DNA from: Candidatus Poribacteria bacterium
GTDB taxonomy: Bacteria > Poribacteria > WGA-4E > DTYX01
Direction of reading: 5' to 3'
Assembly (NCBI GenBank): GCA_012961655.1
Contig: DTYX01000801.1
Coordinates: forward strand, 1-9,743
Length of the DNA: 9,743 nucleotides
The first letter of the stretch is position 1; each line of letters begins with the position of its first letter. Positions 1 through 6,463 of the stretch are shown in pieces. The notes below the pieces were generated by a model. It ran no database searches. It saw nothing but the letters and a program-made list of their open reading frames with translations, and was not told the origin of the DNA. Both the position numbers and the translations under genes were made by a program.

Positions 1-48
1 TGCAAATGCTGTAATAAATGAACTTGCTAAAACTACTCCATATTCCAT
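1..48 (-). CDS. 5' end of an unidentified divergent gene (partial)
   Basis: On the minus strand an ATG at 48-46 is preceded by AAGGAG at 59-54 with a 5-base spacer. It opens a frame that stays open to the window edge and reads MEYGVVLASSFITAFA. The peptide is hydrophobic after a short polar start, as in a small membrane protein or a first transmembrane segment; a proteolipid-type subunit is one possibility but 16 residues cannot prove it. A TATAAT lies at 85-80 on the same strand, a sensible distance upstream of the Shine-Dalgarno, although I see no good -35. The gene overlaps the non-homologous first codons of the clpX fragment on the other strand, so the two readings exclude each other here. 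Confidence 0.45.
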   Translation of the reverse strand, partial: MEYGVVLASSFITAFA

Positions 49-821
49 TTTTTCTCCTTTTTAAGGTTAATATTGTAAAATTATACAAAAAAGGAATTAT
101 TTATATTGATGAAATAGATAAAATTGCAAGAAAAAGCGAGAATCCTTCAATTACTAGAGATGTCTCTGGTGAAGGAGTACAGCAAGCGCTACTGAAGATT
201 CTTGAAGGGACTATAGCTAATGTACCTCCTCAAGGAGGACGTAAACATCCTCAACAGGAATTTATCCAGGTTGATACTACAAATATTTTGTTTATTTGTG
301 GCGGAACATTTAATGGCATCGAAAAGATTATTGAGCAACGCATTGGTAGGCAGAGCATGGGTTTTGGCGCCGATGTGAGAAGTAAAAAACAGAAGAATTT
401 GGATGAAATTTTGCAGCAGATTGAACCTAAGGATTTGCTTAGATATGGATTTATTCCAGAGTTTGTCGGTCGGATTCCAGTTGTAGCTACTCTGCATGAA
501 CTTGATGAAATTGCGTTGAAACAGATTTTAACCGAGCCTAAGAACGCCATTGTGAAGCAATATAAGAAGTTTTTTGAATATGAAGGTGTTGAATTACACT
601 TCACAGATGATGCTTTGTCAGCAGCCGCTCAAGAAGCGATAAATCGCGAAACCGGCGCTAGAGGACTGCGGGCGATTCTTGAACGCGCGATGCTTGATAT
701 TATGTATAAACTCCCTTCTATGGAAGGTGTTTTAGAATGTATCATCACTGCTGATACCATCATAAAGCATGAGGAACCGAAGTTGATTTATGACCAGGAG
801 CAGAAAGCGATGATAGCGTAG
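18..821 (+). CDS. clpX: ATP-dependent Clp protease ATP-binding subunit ClpX, 3' two-thirds only
   Basis: ClpX is the AAA+ unfoldase that feeds substrates into the ClpP peptidase in the cytoplasm. The frame shows the Walker B stretch GIIYIDEIDK (residues 26-35), then SENPSITRDVSGEGVQQALL, the RKHPQQEF pore-loop region, sensor 1 around ILFICGG, the ClpP-contact loop MGFGAD, the arginine finger in GFIPEFVGR (R152) and sensor 2 GARGLR (213-218). The zinc-binding domain, Walker A and the GYVG pore loop are missing. The first ~17-23 codons (18-86) do not match ClpX: they read as a hydrophobic stretch about six residues too long, and two in-frame TAA codons at 12-17 stop the frame just upstream. ClpX homology begins between about 69 and 90. 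The gene is therefore either a genuine 5' truncation or a chimeric contig end. The ATG at 18 should not be trusted as a start. lon follows on the same strand after 300 bases. Confidence 0.93.
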   Translation: MNLLKLLHIPFFLLFKVNIVKLYKKGIIYIDEIDKIARKSENPSITRDVSGEGVQQALLKILEGTIANVPPQGGRKHPQQEFIQVDTTNILFICGGTFNGIEKIIEQRIGRQSMGFGADVRSKKQKNLDEILQQIEPKDLLRYGFIPEFVGRIPVVATLHELDEIALKQILTEPKNAIVKQYKKFFEYEGVELHFTDDALSAAAQEAINRETGARGLRAILERAMLDIMYKLPSMEGVLECIITADTIIKHEEPKLIYDQEQKAMIA

Positions 822-848
822 GTAATGTTCACTTTTTTCGTTTTAACC

Positions 849-866
849 CGTTCACTTCGTTCACCT
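849..866 (+). repeat. two-copy 9-base tandem repeat
   Basis: CGTTCACTT is followed directly by CGTTCACCT, eight of nine positions identical. It sits in the clpX-lon spacer just before the putative pseudogene remnant, and resembles in style the short tandem arrays of the other spacers. No function is evident. Confidence 0.5.
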
Positions 867-966
867 TTAGTTCCTCAAGAACCGTTTTATGGAGGAAGGA
901 GATTTAAAATAGGAAAGATAATCGATGATATCCCAAGGGACTATGGTGATAGGATTTCGAGATTTG

Positions 967-996
967 TTGACAAGGTTTCATGTCTCTTTTGATTAT
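967..996 (+). promoter_or_regulatory. candidate sigma70 promoter for lon
   Basis: A perfect -35 TTGACA (967-972) is followed after 18 bases by GATTAT (991-996), which matches four of six -10 positions. The predicted transcript would start near 1003, giving a leader of roughly 120 bases before the preferred lon start at 1122. The site lies inside the putative pseudogene remnant, so some of the match may be left over from coding sequence. Confidence 0.4.
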
Positions 997-1002
997 CAAA
1001 AG
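986..1002. promoter_or_regulatory. perfect 17-base palindrome over the lon -10 (operator candidate)
   Basis: CTTTTGAT and ATCAAAAG form 8-base arms around a single T. The palindrome covers the candidate -10 of the lon promoter, where a dimeric repressor would act. It is not the CIRCE, CtsR or HspR consensus as I know them. With a 1-base centre it is a poor RNA hairpin and a better protein site. It may also be chance within the pseudogene remnant. Confidence 0.35.
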
Positions 1003-1071
1003 AAAGAAGCCTGGTTGGAAATTTAATTGAGCATATTGTATCTTTTTAGCGCAGTTTTTAGGAGCGGTGAG

Positions 1072-1089
1072 ATGCAATCGCATTCATGA
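1072..1089 (+). CDS. five-codon leader ORF (MQSHS) ahead of lon
   Basis: ATG at 1072 is preceded by AGGAG at 1060-1064 with 7-base spacing and runs five codons to TGA 1087-1089. That stop overlaps, as ATGA, the upstream in-frame lon ATG at 1086. The good ribosome binding site suggests real initiation. Ribosomes stopping here would be placed to restart at 1086 or to reach the lon start at 1122. A leader or attenuating role is an inference only. Confidence 0.3.
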   Translation: MQSHS

Positions 1090-1108
1090 ACCGTTGTACT
1101 GAGAATAG

Positions 1109-1115
1109 TAAGGAG
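1109..1115 (+). promoter_or_regulatory. ribosome binding site that selects the lon start at 1122
   Basis: TAAGGAG lies 6 bases before ATG 1122. The longer candidate start at 1086 has no Shine-Dalgarno at usable distance, its nearest being 21 bases away and better placed for the leader ORF at 1072. Confidence 0.75.
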
Positions 1116-1121
1116 TTTGCC

Positions 1122-3518
1122 ATGAGAGGAAATTTGGTAAAACAACAAGCAGATGACATTTACATATTGCCTTTACTTGTTCTACCCCCTGGTAAATTTA
1201 TCTTTCCTCACGGAAGTTCTATACTTGTACCAGATAAACACCAGAGCGTAAATGCTGTGAAATATGCTTTGACAAGGGATGGAAGTATTCTACTTCTGAA
1301 TCAAGTAGCAGCTGATAAACCTCAGACAAAACCCGAGGATTTTTACGAAATTGGCGTGATAGCGAGAATCACCGAGCATGTAGAAAAATCCGGCAGTATT
1401 CGACTCATAGTACAGGGCATAACTCGGGCGGTTGTTTTAGAATTTTTTGAAACTGATTATTTTCTTCAAGCGAAGGTGCAAATAGTTCCAGAAAATCCCT
1501 ATAAATTGAGAACGGTTGTCTCTCTCATGAAAGATGTGACAGTGTCTTTTGAAAAGTATTTGGAAGCGCGCAAAAAAATACGTCCGACAGATTCCATTTC
1601 AGTCATTCCCAGAACGGAAGACCCTAGTACCTTGGCTGACATAATTGCTGATTTCCTAGCCAAATACACGAATTATCAATCAGAACGGCTTAAACCAATC
1701 CTGGAAACCCTTGACCCCAAAGAGCGACTTGAAAAATTGCTTAAAATTTTGAATGAGGAGATAGAACTTTTAAAGGTTGATTCGCAGATTGAAAACAAAG
1801 TCAGAGAGCAGATGCATAAGCATCAAAAGGAGTTCTATCTTTTTGAAAAGATGAAAGCCATCCAGAAGGAGTTGGGGCGTGGTGGACAAGACCCCGTTAC
1901 AGAGTGTGAGGAATTACGCAAGAAAGTAAAAGAAGCTAAAATGTCTGAAGAAGCCGAAGAGAAAGCGCTGCACGAAATCGATAGACTGGAACAACTCCCG
2001 CCAATGTCTGCGGAATCAGGTGTGATTCGAACTTACGTCGATTACTTGATTTCTCTTCCCTGGTCAACCCGAACGGAATGTAAAATTGATATTAATGAAG
2101 CTGAACGTATGCTGAATGAAGACCACTACGGTTTGGAAAAACCGAAGGAACGCATTTTGGAATATCTGGCTGTTCTGAAATTGACTGAGAAACTTAAAGG
2201 TCCGATTTTGTGTTTCATCGGCCCGCCTGGTGTCGGAAAAACTTCGCTTGGAAAATCTATCGCCAGAGCCACGAATAGAAATTTCGTTCGTATGTCGCTT
2301 GGCGGCGTTCGAGATGAAGCTGAAATTCGAGGACACCGCAGAACCTATATCGGTTCTATCCCCGGTCGGATTATCCAGGGTATCATCGATTCGAAATCGA
2401 AGAACCCGCTGTTCCTATTGGATGAAGTGGATAAGATGGGTAGGGATTTCCGCGGTGACCCGGCATCAGCCCTCCTCGAAGTGCTCGACCCTGAGCAGAA
2501 CAACACATTCCGCGACCACTACTTGGATGTGGCGTTTGACCTCTCCGAAGTGATGTTTATCACGACGGGAAATGTCCTACAAGCAATTCCACCGGCGCTT
2601 AGGGATAGAATGGAGGTCATCGAACTCCCCGGCTATACAGAATATGAAAAGCGGAAAATCGCTGAGTTGTTCTTGATTCCGAAACAGTTGGAAGCCAACG
2701 GGCTGAAGAAAGAGTCAGCGGTGTTTTCGGAGGACGCTATTCAGTCTATCATCCAAGAATATACCAGGGAAGCTGGAGTGCGGAATCTGGAACGTGAACT
2801 CAGTTCAATCAGCCGAAAAATAGCGAAGAAAATCGTCAAGGAGGGTGAATCAGAAGAACCCATAAAAGTCACAAAGGAGAGTATTAGGGAATATCTTGGC
2901 AGTCCGAAATTTAGTCATGGCAATGCGGAAGAACATGATGAAATTGGTGTTGCCACTGGTCTTTCTTACACCGAAGTAGGCGGTGACATTATCTCAATTG
3001 AAGCCACGACAATGGCGGGCGAAGGTGAACTGAAGTTGACCGGAAGATTAGGTGAGGTTATGCAAGAATCTGCTCAAACAGCCTTGAGTTATATTCGCTC
3101 CAAAGCCGGAGAACTCGATGTGCCCAGCGATTTTAATTTCGATAAGCGGGATATTCATATCCACGTTCCTGCTGGAGCACAACCCAAGGAGGGCCCATCT
3201 GCGGGAATTACCATCGCAACCGCAGTGATTTCGGCGCTCACGGCGAAACCTGTCAGTCGAGATGTCGCAATGACAGGCGAAATTACCTTGCGAGGACGGG
3301 TATTGCCCATCGGCGGACTCAAAGAAAAAGTACTTGCCGCACACAGAGCAGGTATCAAAAATATCATTATCCCCAAAGAAAATGAGAAGGACCTTGCTGA
3401 TATCCCTGAGGAAGTCAGAAATTCATTTGAATTCTATCAAGTTGAAAGTATGGATAAAGTCTTAGAGATAGCACTAAAGGACTCACCTGAACTGAAAGAA
3501 TCTCCCAATGCGTCTTGA
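1122..3518 (+). CDS. lon: ATP-dependent Lon protease
   Basis: Lon is a cytoplasmic homohexameric AAA+ serine protease that degrades misfolded and short-lived regulatory proteins. From the 1122 start it has 798 residues, normal for bacterial LonA. In order there is an N-terminal substrate-binding domain (about 16-200), a helical coiled region (about 210-300), and an AAA+ module with Walker A GPPGVGKT (367-374) and Walker B PLFLLDEVDK (429-438). The protease domain carries the catalytic serine in KEGPSAGIT (S693) and the partner lysine in GGLKEKVLAA (K734). All key residues are present, so it should be active. The N-terminal strand has PLLVLPPGKFIFPHG where many Lons have PLRDVVVYPH. The 1086 start would add 12 residues but lacks a ribosome binding site. 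The stop overlaps the next gene by 11 bases. Confidence 0.97.
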   Translation: MRGNLVKQQADDIYILPLLVLPPGKFIFPHGSSILVPDKHQSVNAVKYALTRDGSILLLNQVAADKPQTKPEDFYEIGVIARITEHVEKSGSIRLIVQGITRAVVLEFFETDYFLQAKVQIVPENPYKLRTVVSLMKDVTVSFEKYLEARKKIRPTDSISVIPRTEDPSTLADIIADFLAKYTNYQSERLKPILETLDPKERLEKLLKILNEEIELLKVDSQIENKVREQMHKHQKEFYLFEKMKAIQKELGRGGQDPVTECEELRKKVKEAKMSEEAEEKALHEIDRLEQLPPMSAESGVIRTYVDYLISLPWSTRTECKIDINEAERMLNEDHYGLEKPKERILEYLAVLKLTEKLKGPILCFIGPPGVGKTSLGKSIARATNRNFVRMSLGGVRDEAEIRGHRRTYIGSIPGRIIQGIIDSKSKNPLFLLDEVDKMGRDFRGDPASALLEVLDPEQNNTFRDHYLDVAFDLSEVMFITTGNVLQAIPPALRDRMEVIELPGYTEYEKRKIAELFLIPKQLEANGLKKESAVFSEDAIQSIIQEYTREAGVRNLERELSSISRKIAKKIVKEGESEEPIKVTKESIREYLGSPKFSHGNAEEHDEIGVATGLSYTEVGGDIISIEATTMAGEGELKLTGRLGEVMQESAQTALSYIRSKAGELDVPSDFNFDKRDIHIHVPAGAQPKEGPSAGITIATAVISALTAKPVSRDVAMTGEITLRGRVLPIGGLKEKVLAAHRAGIKNIIIPKENEKDLADIPEEVRNSFEFYQVESMDKVLEIALKDSPELKESPNAS

Positions 3519-3795
3519 TAAATTTTTACAAGCCAGTCGAATAATCAAACGCCGCACAGTCGCAAAGAAAATTTGCGACGGAGGCAACGTCTTGGTGAAC
3601 AACCAACCAGCTAAAGCAGGTAAGGAATTGAAAGTCGGGGATATTTTGGAAATTCATTTTTCATCCCGCGGCGTCCTTACCTGCGAAGTTCAACAAATTC
3701 CAAAGGGCGGCGTTAGAAAAGAACAAGCTTCCTCCCTGTATCGGATTATCTCCGAAACCGTTCTCCAAGACTTACCCATTTATCTCAAATATTGA
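3508..3795 (+). CDS. rqcP: S4-domain RNA-binding protein, RqcP/Hsp15-like
   Basis: This 95-residue protein is almost entirely an S4 domain beginning MRLDKFLQASRIIKRRTVAK. It is followed by the strand segment CDGGNVLVNNQPAKAGKELK and VGDILEIHF. Such small S4 proteins bind the 50S subunit with stalled peptidyl-tRNA. The Bacillus RqcP form works with RqcH in alanine tailing of stalled chains, and the E. coli Hsp15 form rescues heat-stalled 50S. R2 and the R15/R16 pair fit the conserved basic positions. Length and sequence are closer to RqcP (YabO) than to the longer Hsp15. Its ATG lies inside the last codons of lon (11-base overlap, different frame) and no clear Shine-Dalgarno is seen, so translation is probably coupled to lon. 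A tailed nascent chain made by this pathway needs proteases, so the pairing with Lon and nearby ClpX is sensible. Confidence 0.85.
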   Translation: MRLDKFLQASRIIKRRTVAKKICDGGNVLVNNQPAKAGKELKVGDILEIHFSSRGVLTCEVQQIPKGGVRKEQASSLYRIISETVLQDLPIYLKY

Positions 3796-3822
3796 CATAA
3801 GGTGCTTAGTTCCTGTTTCACA

Positions 3823-3840
3823 GAGAACGGCTCCGTTTTT
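3823..3840 (+). terminator. weak intrinsic terminator between convergent genes
   Basis: AACG and CGTT pair around a GCTC loop and are followed by a T run (3836-3840), downstream of the rqcP-like stop. The stem is short, extended only by weak A-T and G-T pairs. A longer pairing of TTCACAG near 3818 with CTGTGAA near 3868 could enclose it. Confidence 0.4.
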
Positions 3841-3934
3841 GCTTCCTTGTTCTTTACGGGAAAGCGCCTGTGAACGGAATTCGGAAGTAGAAGTCGGAAG
3901 GATGTTGTTATTGTTGCACCCTTGCCATTTTGCC

Positions 3935-4720
3935 CTACTGTTTCTTCAGCTTTGCCCAGGTCGTTGCTATTTTTCCTTCCGCTCTGACGGCCATTGGACC
4001 ATGCCAAAACAGGAAATTTTGTAACACTTCAGCAACTTCGTCATGGCCAGCTCTTCCCAATGCCTGGAGAATCTGCAACGAGTTAAACACAACATAACCA
4101 CTGCCAGCTTCGGCGCCGACAACAAGCGGCCACTTGTTGCCTTTGTCTGTAACCAGCGGTTCCCAAGGCGGTTTCACTTCGTGTGGGGCGTCAGCCATGA
4201 AATCGCCAGCTCCCCAAAATGCTATATCAAAGTGTTTCTCAGTGATTTCGTTGGGTATTTTGAAAATGTCGTGGTCAGCCAATATAACCTGAACGCCGTC
4301 TAAATCATCATCGAAGAGCTTTAGAGGATGAGGAAGAAAATTTTGGTCCCAACTGGAGTCCTGTTGGAAGTCAACAGTTACCAGGTAACCGCCCTTCTCA
4401 ACATATTCGTTGAGGACCTTATAGTTTGCCTTTAAACCCTCGTTCTGGTCATAGGAGACCACGCCAACCGCAATCACATCAAAATCTAAGAGATGCTCCA
4501 GTTTGTAATCGTCCTTACCAATCACTTCATATTCAACTTCGGCTTTCTCAAAGGCTTGTTTCTCAACAGCGGCGTCATTGCCCCTACCCTCAATAAATCC
4601 AACAGCTAATTCTTGAGCAGTGAAAGCCGATTCTGCTTTTAGCAATAATGTAATAGCAAAAACTATAGCAATACAAAAAATGTATTGCTTACCGACAGAT
4701 ACATTCTTCAACATCATCAT
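3935..4720 (-). CDS. secreted protein with a class I glutamine amidotransferase-like fold
   Basis: The 261-residue product begins with a signal peptide: a polar start, hydrophobic core YIFCIAIVFAITLLL (13-27) and a probable cleavage near AES-A or FTA-Q. The mature part looks like a flavodoxin/GATase1-type alpha-beta fold. A strand AVGFIEG comes first, then HLLDFDVIAVGVVSY, then NEYVEKGGYLVTVDF, as in ThuA-like and related noncatalytic domains. The expected G-x-C-x-G nucleophile turn is absent; the corresponding place reads GGYLVTVDFQQ. A binding or structural role outside the cytoplasm is more likely than amidotransfer. Three ATGs open the frame. AAGGAGGG stands only 2 bases before the first, so the second or third (4717, 4714) is probably used. 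The precise family is not recognised. Confidence 0.7.
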   Translation of the reverse strand: MMMLKNVSVGKQYIFCIAIVFAITLLLKAESAFTAQELAVGFIEGRGNDAAVEKQAFEKAEVEYEVIGKDDYKLEHLLDFDVIAVGVVSYDQNEGLKANYKVLNEYVEKGGYLVTVDFQQDSSWDQNFLPHPLKLFDDDLDGVQVILADHDIFKIPNEITEKHFDIAFWGAGDFMADAPHEVKPPWEPLVTDKGNKWPLVVGAEAGSGYVVFNSLQILQALGRAGHDEVAEVLQNFLFWHGPMAVRAEGKIATTWAKLKKQ

Positions 4721-4794
4721 TCCCTCCTTCTAATTGGTTGAAATTTAAAACGAAATTTTTTAAATCTGGTTTATAACTTATATAGTCCAGTAAG

Positions 4795-4823
4795 AAACCC
4801 GTTTTCTCAGAGAAAACGGGTTT
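4795..4823. terminator. strong bidirectional intrinsic terminator
   Basis: A perfect 14-base inverted repeat (4795-4808 with 4810-4823) contains AAACCCG and CGGGTTT ends and has T-rich flanks on both strands. On the minus strand it begins directly after the stop codon of the membrane-protein gene and is followed by TTTCTTA. It separates that gene from the secreted-protein gene, which must then have its own promoter. Confidence 0.85.
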
Positions 4824-6341
4824 TTAGCGACTCGACTTATGTCGAAACAGTTTTAAATTCTTCGTCTCATAAATCAATTCATAGTCATTCTTGAGTTGTC
4901 TTACCTCATCGCTATTTTCGTCCATTCGCCATACCAGCATATAGTCGATGACGCCGCCGGTGTATTGAAATTTCCAATTCCCATTTTTGTATCGCAGAGG
5001 GAAATAGCTGTACTTCGGTTCGTAATTGCCGATATAAAGCCCCCCATTGCCCAAGCCGTAATAGCATGTGTCGTGATAAAATGGCGAGAGATATTTGATA
5101 GGTCCATGCCAATCGCCATTCGCCCAATCGTTGCTCATGATAGAGATAGCTGAATTTGGAGCGATTAAATGCGCGCCTGAAGTAAATTCTTCCATATCTT
5201 TGTTCAACAGATGATAGTCGCGGAAAGTCAAACCCAAATGCGCAATCGAAAGTCCCACCATTATAACCACCAAACTTCGCTTCACCCAACCTGGATAATT
5301 GAATGAAAACCACGCCAACAAAATTGGAAAGAGGTAAAGATTCAATCTATCATTGAACCACGCAGGCGGACCGATTTGCCACGGAATCTTAAAATATAAA
5401 ACCGTCATTACAATGAACAGGAGCAGAAAACCGTCCCGCTGACGGATGAAACGTTTGCCTATCATCTTATCTTTTACAAGCGTCCAGAGAAGACACCCGC
5501 CGATAAATCCGAGCAGCCCCCATGAGATTGGAATGGAGTCATCATTAAAAGATATTAAAGATCGAACTGAGATGAAAAAATCCCACAAATCATTATGATA
5601 AATTACCTCTCTGCTCTCTGGATTTGAGAGAAAAACGATGAGCAGGATGAAATTAGCCGGCAGAATAACTCCGGCGAATTTCAATAACTCTTTTAAGCGT
5701 CCCATAATTGAGCATTGAGGGTTGGCTGGTAGTATAGCGGTAGTTAATGCCAGAAAGGATAAGCTCAAAAGTATCACGCCGTAAGAAAAAAGGTGACAGA
5801 AATAAATGAGAATCAATGACGAGTAAAGTACAGCAATATGATTGATATTCAACTCATTTCTGTGTTTCCACCAATATCCCAAGGTGAAAAAGTATAAGGA
5901 GACGCTCAACGCAAAGCCATAAAATCCCATATTCAAAAGATAATTATAACTGTAAAGAAATCCCAGAAATCCGAAGAACATCAAACGTCTATCCACCGCG
6001 CGCAAAAAATAGAAAAGACTCAACGGCAACAGCGCAACACACAGAGTGACATATAACTTTTCGGCGATAAGCGGAGGCATAACGTGCAACATCACAAAAA
6101 AGAAGGCATGCGCGCTCCAGTTGGGAAAGAGTTTTATGTTCAGGTCATACACTTCTCGATATTTGGTGTAAGCCGGGTTGTTGTATTCTTTGAGAATGTA
6201 GGCATTGTATACATGATTAAGCCCGTCTTGCGTCGGGATGAATTTGAAACCCCAGACTGGAGCTAAATGAATCAGTAGCAAAGCGATGATAGCAATTTTC
6301 GTCTTGTCTAAATTTCGTAAAAAATTTGCTATTTTAATCAT
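4824..6341 (-). CDS. multi-pass membrane protein, possibly GT-C-type glycosyltransferase
   Basis: This 505-residue protein is dominated by transmembrane helices. Likely segments lie near residues 15-33, 78-95, 97-113, 118-136, 140-157, 168-200, 222-238, 273-289, 303-318, 333-347 and 356-372, followed by a soluble C-terminal part of about 130 residues. The loop after the first helix has PTQDGLNH (D39, H43). The topology of an acidic or histidine residue in a long first external loop, many helices and a C-terminal soluble domain is that of GT-C glycosyltransferases using lipid-linked sugars. FNDRLNLYLFPI near 329-340 is another recognisable element. The exact family is not identified and an uncharacterised polytopic protein remains possible. 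The ATG at 6341 has no visible Shine-Dalgarno. No cell-envelope partner genes lie beside it except the secreted protein beyond the terminator. Confidence 0.65.
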   Translation of the reverse strand: MIKIANFLRNLDKTKIAIIALLLIHLAPVWGFKFIPTQDGLNHVYNAYILKEYNNPAYTKYREVYDLNIKLFPNWSAHAFFFVMLHVMPPLIAEKLYVTLCVALLPLSLFYFLRAVDRRLMFFGFLGFLYSYNYLLNMGFYGFALSVSLYFFTLGYWWKHRNELNINHIAVLYSSLILIYFCHLFSYGVILLSLSFLALTTAILPANPQCSIMGRLKELLKFAGVILPANFILLIVFLSNPESREVIYHNDLWDFFISVRSLISFNDDSIPISWGLLGFIGGCLLWTLVKDKMIGKRFIRQRDGFLLLFIVMTVLYFKIPWQIGPPAWFNDRLNLYLFPILLAWFSFNYPGWVKRSLVVIMVGLSIAHLGLTFRDYHLLNKDMEEFTSGAHLIAPNSAISIMSNDWANGDWHGPIKYLSPFYHDTCYYGLGNGGLYIGNYEPKYSYFPLRYKNGNWKFQYTGGVIDYMLVWRMDENSDEVRQLKNDYELIYETKNLKLFRHKSSR

Positions 6342-6350
6342 TTATAAGAA

Positions 6351-6379
6351 TTGTTTTCTAGTCCAAAATATGTTATAAT
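6351..6379 (+). promoter_or_regulatory. strong extended -10 promoter for the RNA methyltransferase gene
   Basis: TTGTTT (6351-6356) and a perfect TATAAT (6374-6379) are separated by 17 bases. The -10 is preceded by TGT, making an extended -10. Transcription would start near 6386 and give a leader of about 80-95 bases. This is the best promoter match in the window. Confidence 0.75.
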
Positions 6380-6410
6380 GACCTAAAATTACATGGGAAG
6401 TCGAAAAAAC

Positions 6411-6452
6411 ATGAGTATCAAAGAACGTTATCGCGGTTTCAAACAACTCTAA
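6411..6452 (+). CDS. 13-codon leader ORF upstream of the methyltransferase
   Basis: ATG 6411 to TAA 6450-6452 encodes MSIKERYRGFKQL. It lies inside the leader transcribed from the 6351-6379 promoter and ends 11 bases before the annotated methyltransferase ATG. A weak GGAAG stands about 10 bases upstream. It could be a leader peptide, the stump of an older gene, or chance. Confidence 0.25.
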   Translation: MSIKERYRGFKQL

Positions 6453-6463
6453 CTGCCTTTAGA

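Larger units (their letters stand above)
885..1026 (+). pseudogene. frameshifted C-terminal remnant of a possible retropepsin-like aspartyl protease
   Basis: Two overlapping plus-strand frames together read like one protein end. The frame through 885-947 gives FYGGRRFKIGKIIDDIPRDY. From about 946 the next frame gives VIGFRDLLTRFHVSFDYQKK, then EAWLEI, and stops at TAA 1024-1026. The pattern GxRDxLxRFxVxFDYxxKxxxLE resembles the C-terminal end of clan AA retropepsin-like proteins, where a G-x-D-F-L-x-R-F segment precedes a final beta strand. The catalytic DTG portion is absent, a frameshift is needed near 945-948, and no start with a ribosome binding site is seen, so this would be a dead fragment. 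A stand-alone 33-codon ORF from ATG 925 is the alternative. The family assignment rests on pattern memory only. Confidence 0.38.

Noticed and set aside
18..35. NLLKLL at the start of the clpX frame resembles the NILLKLL of real ClpX
   Set aside because: An isoleucine is missing, the following residues are six too long and hydrophobic, and TAA codons lie just upstream; the minus-strand gene start explains these bases better.
1086..1121. Longer lon start at 1086
   Set aside because: No Shine-Dalgarno at usable distance; TAAGGAG sits 6 bases before ATG 1122.
4896..5313. Several open frames opposite and within the membrane-protein gene
   Set aside because: They are out-of-frame shadows of a long gene and show no family motifs.
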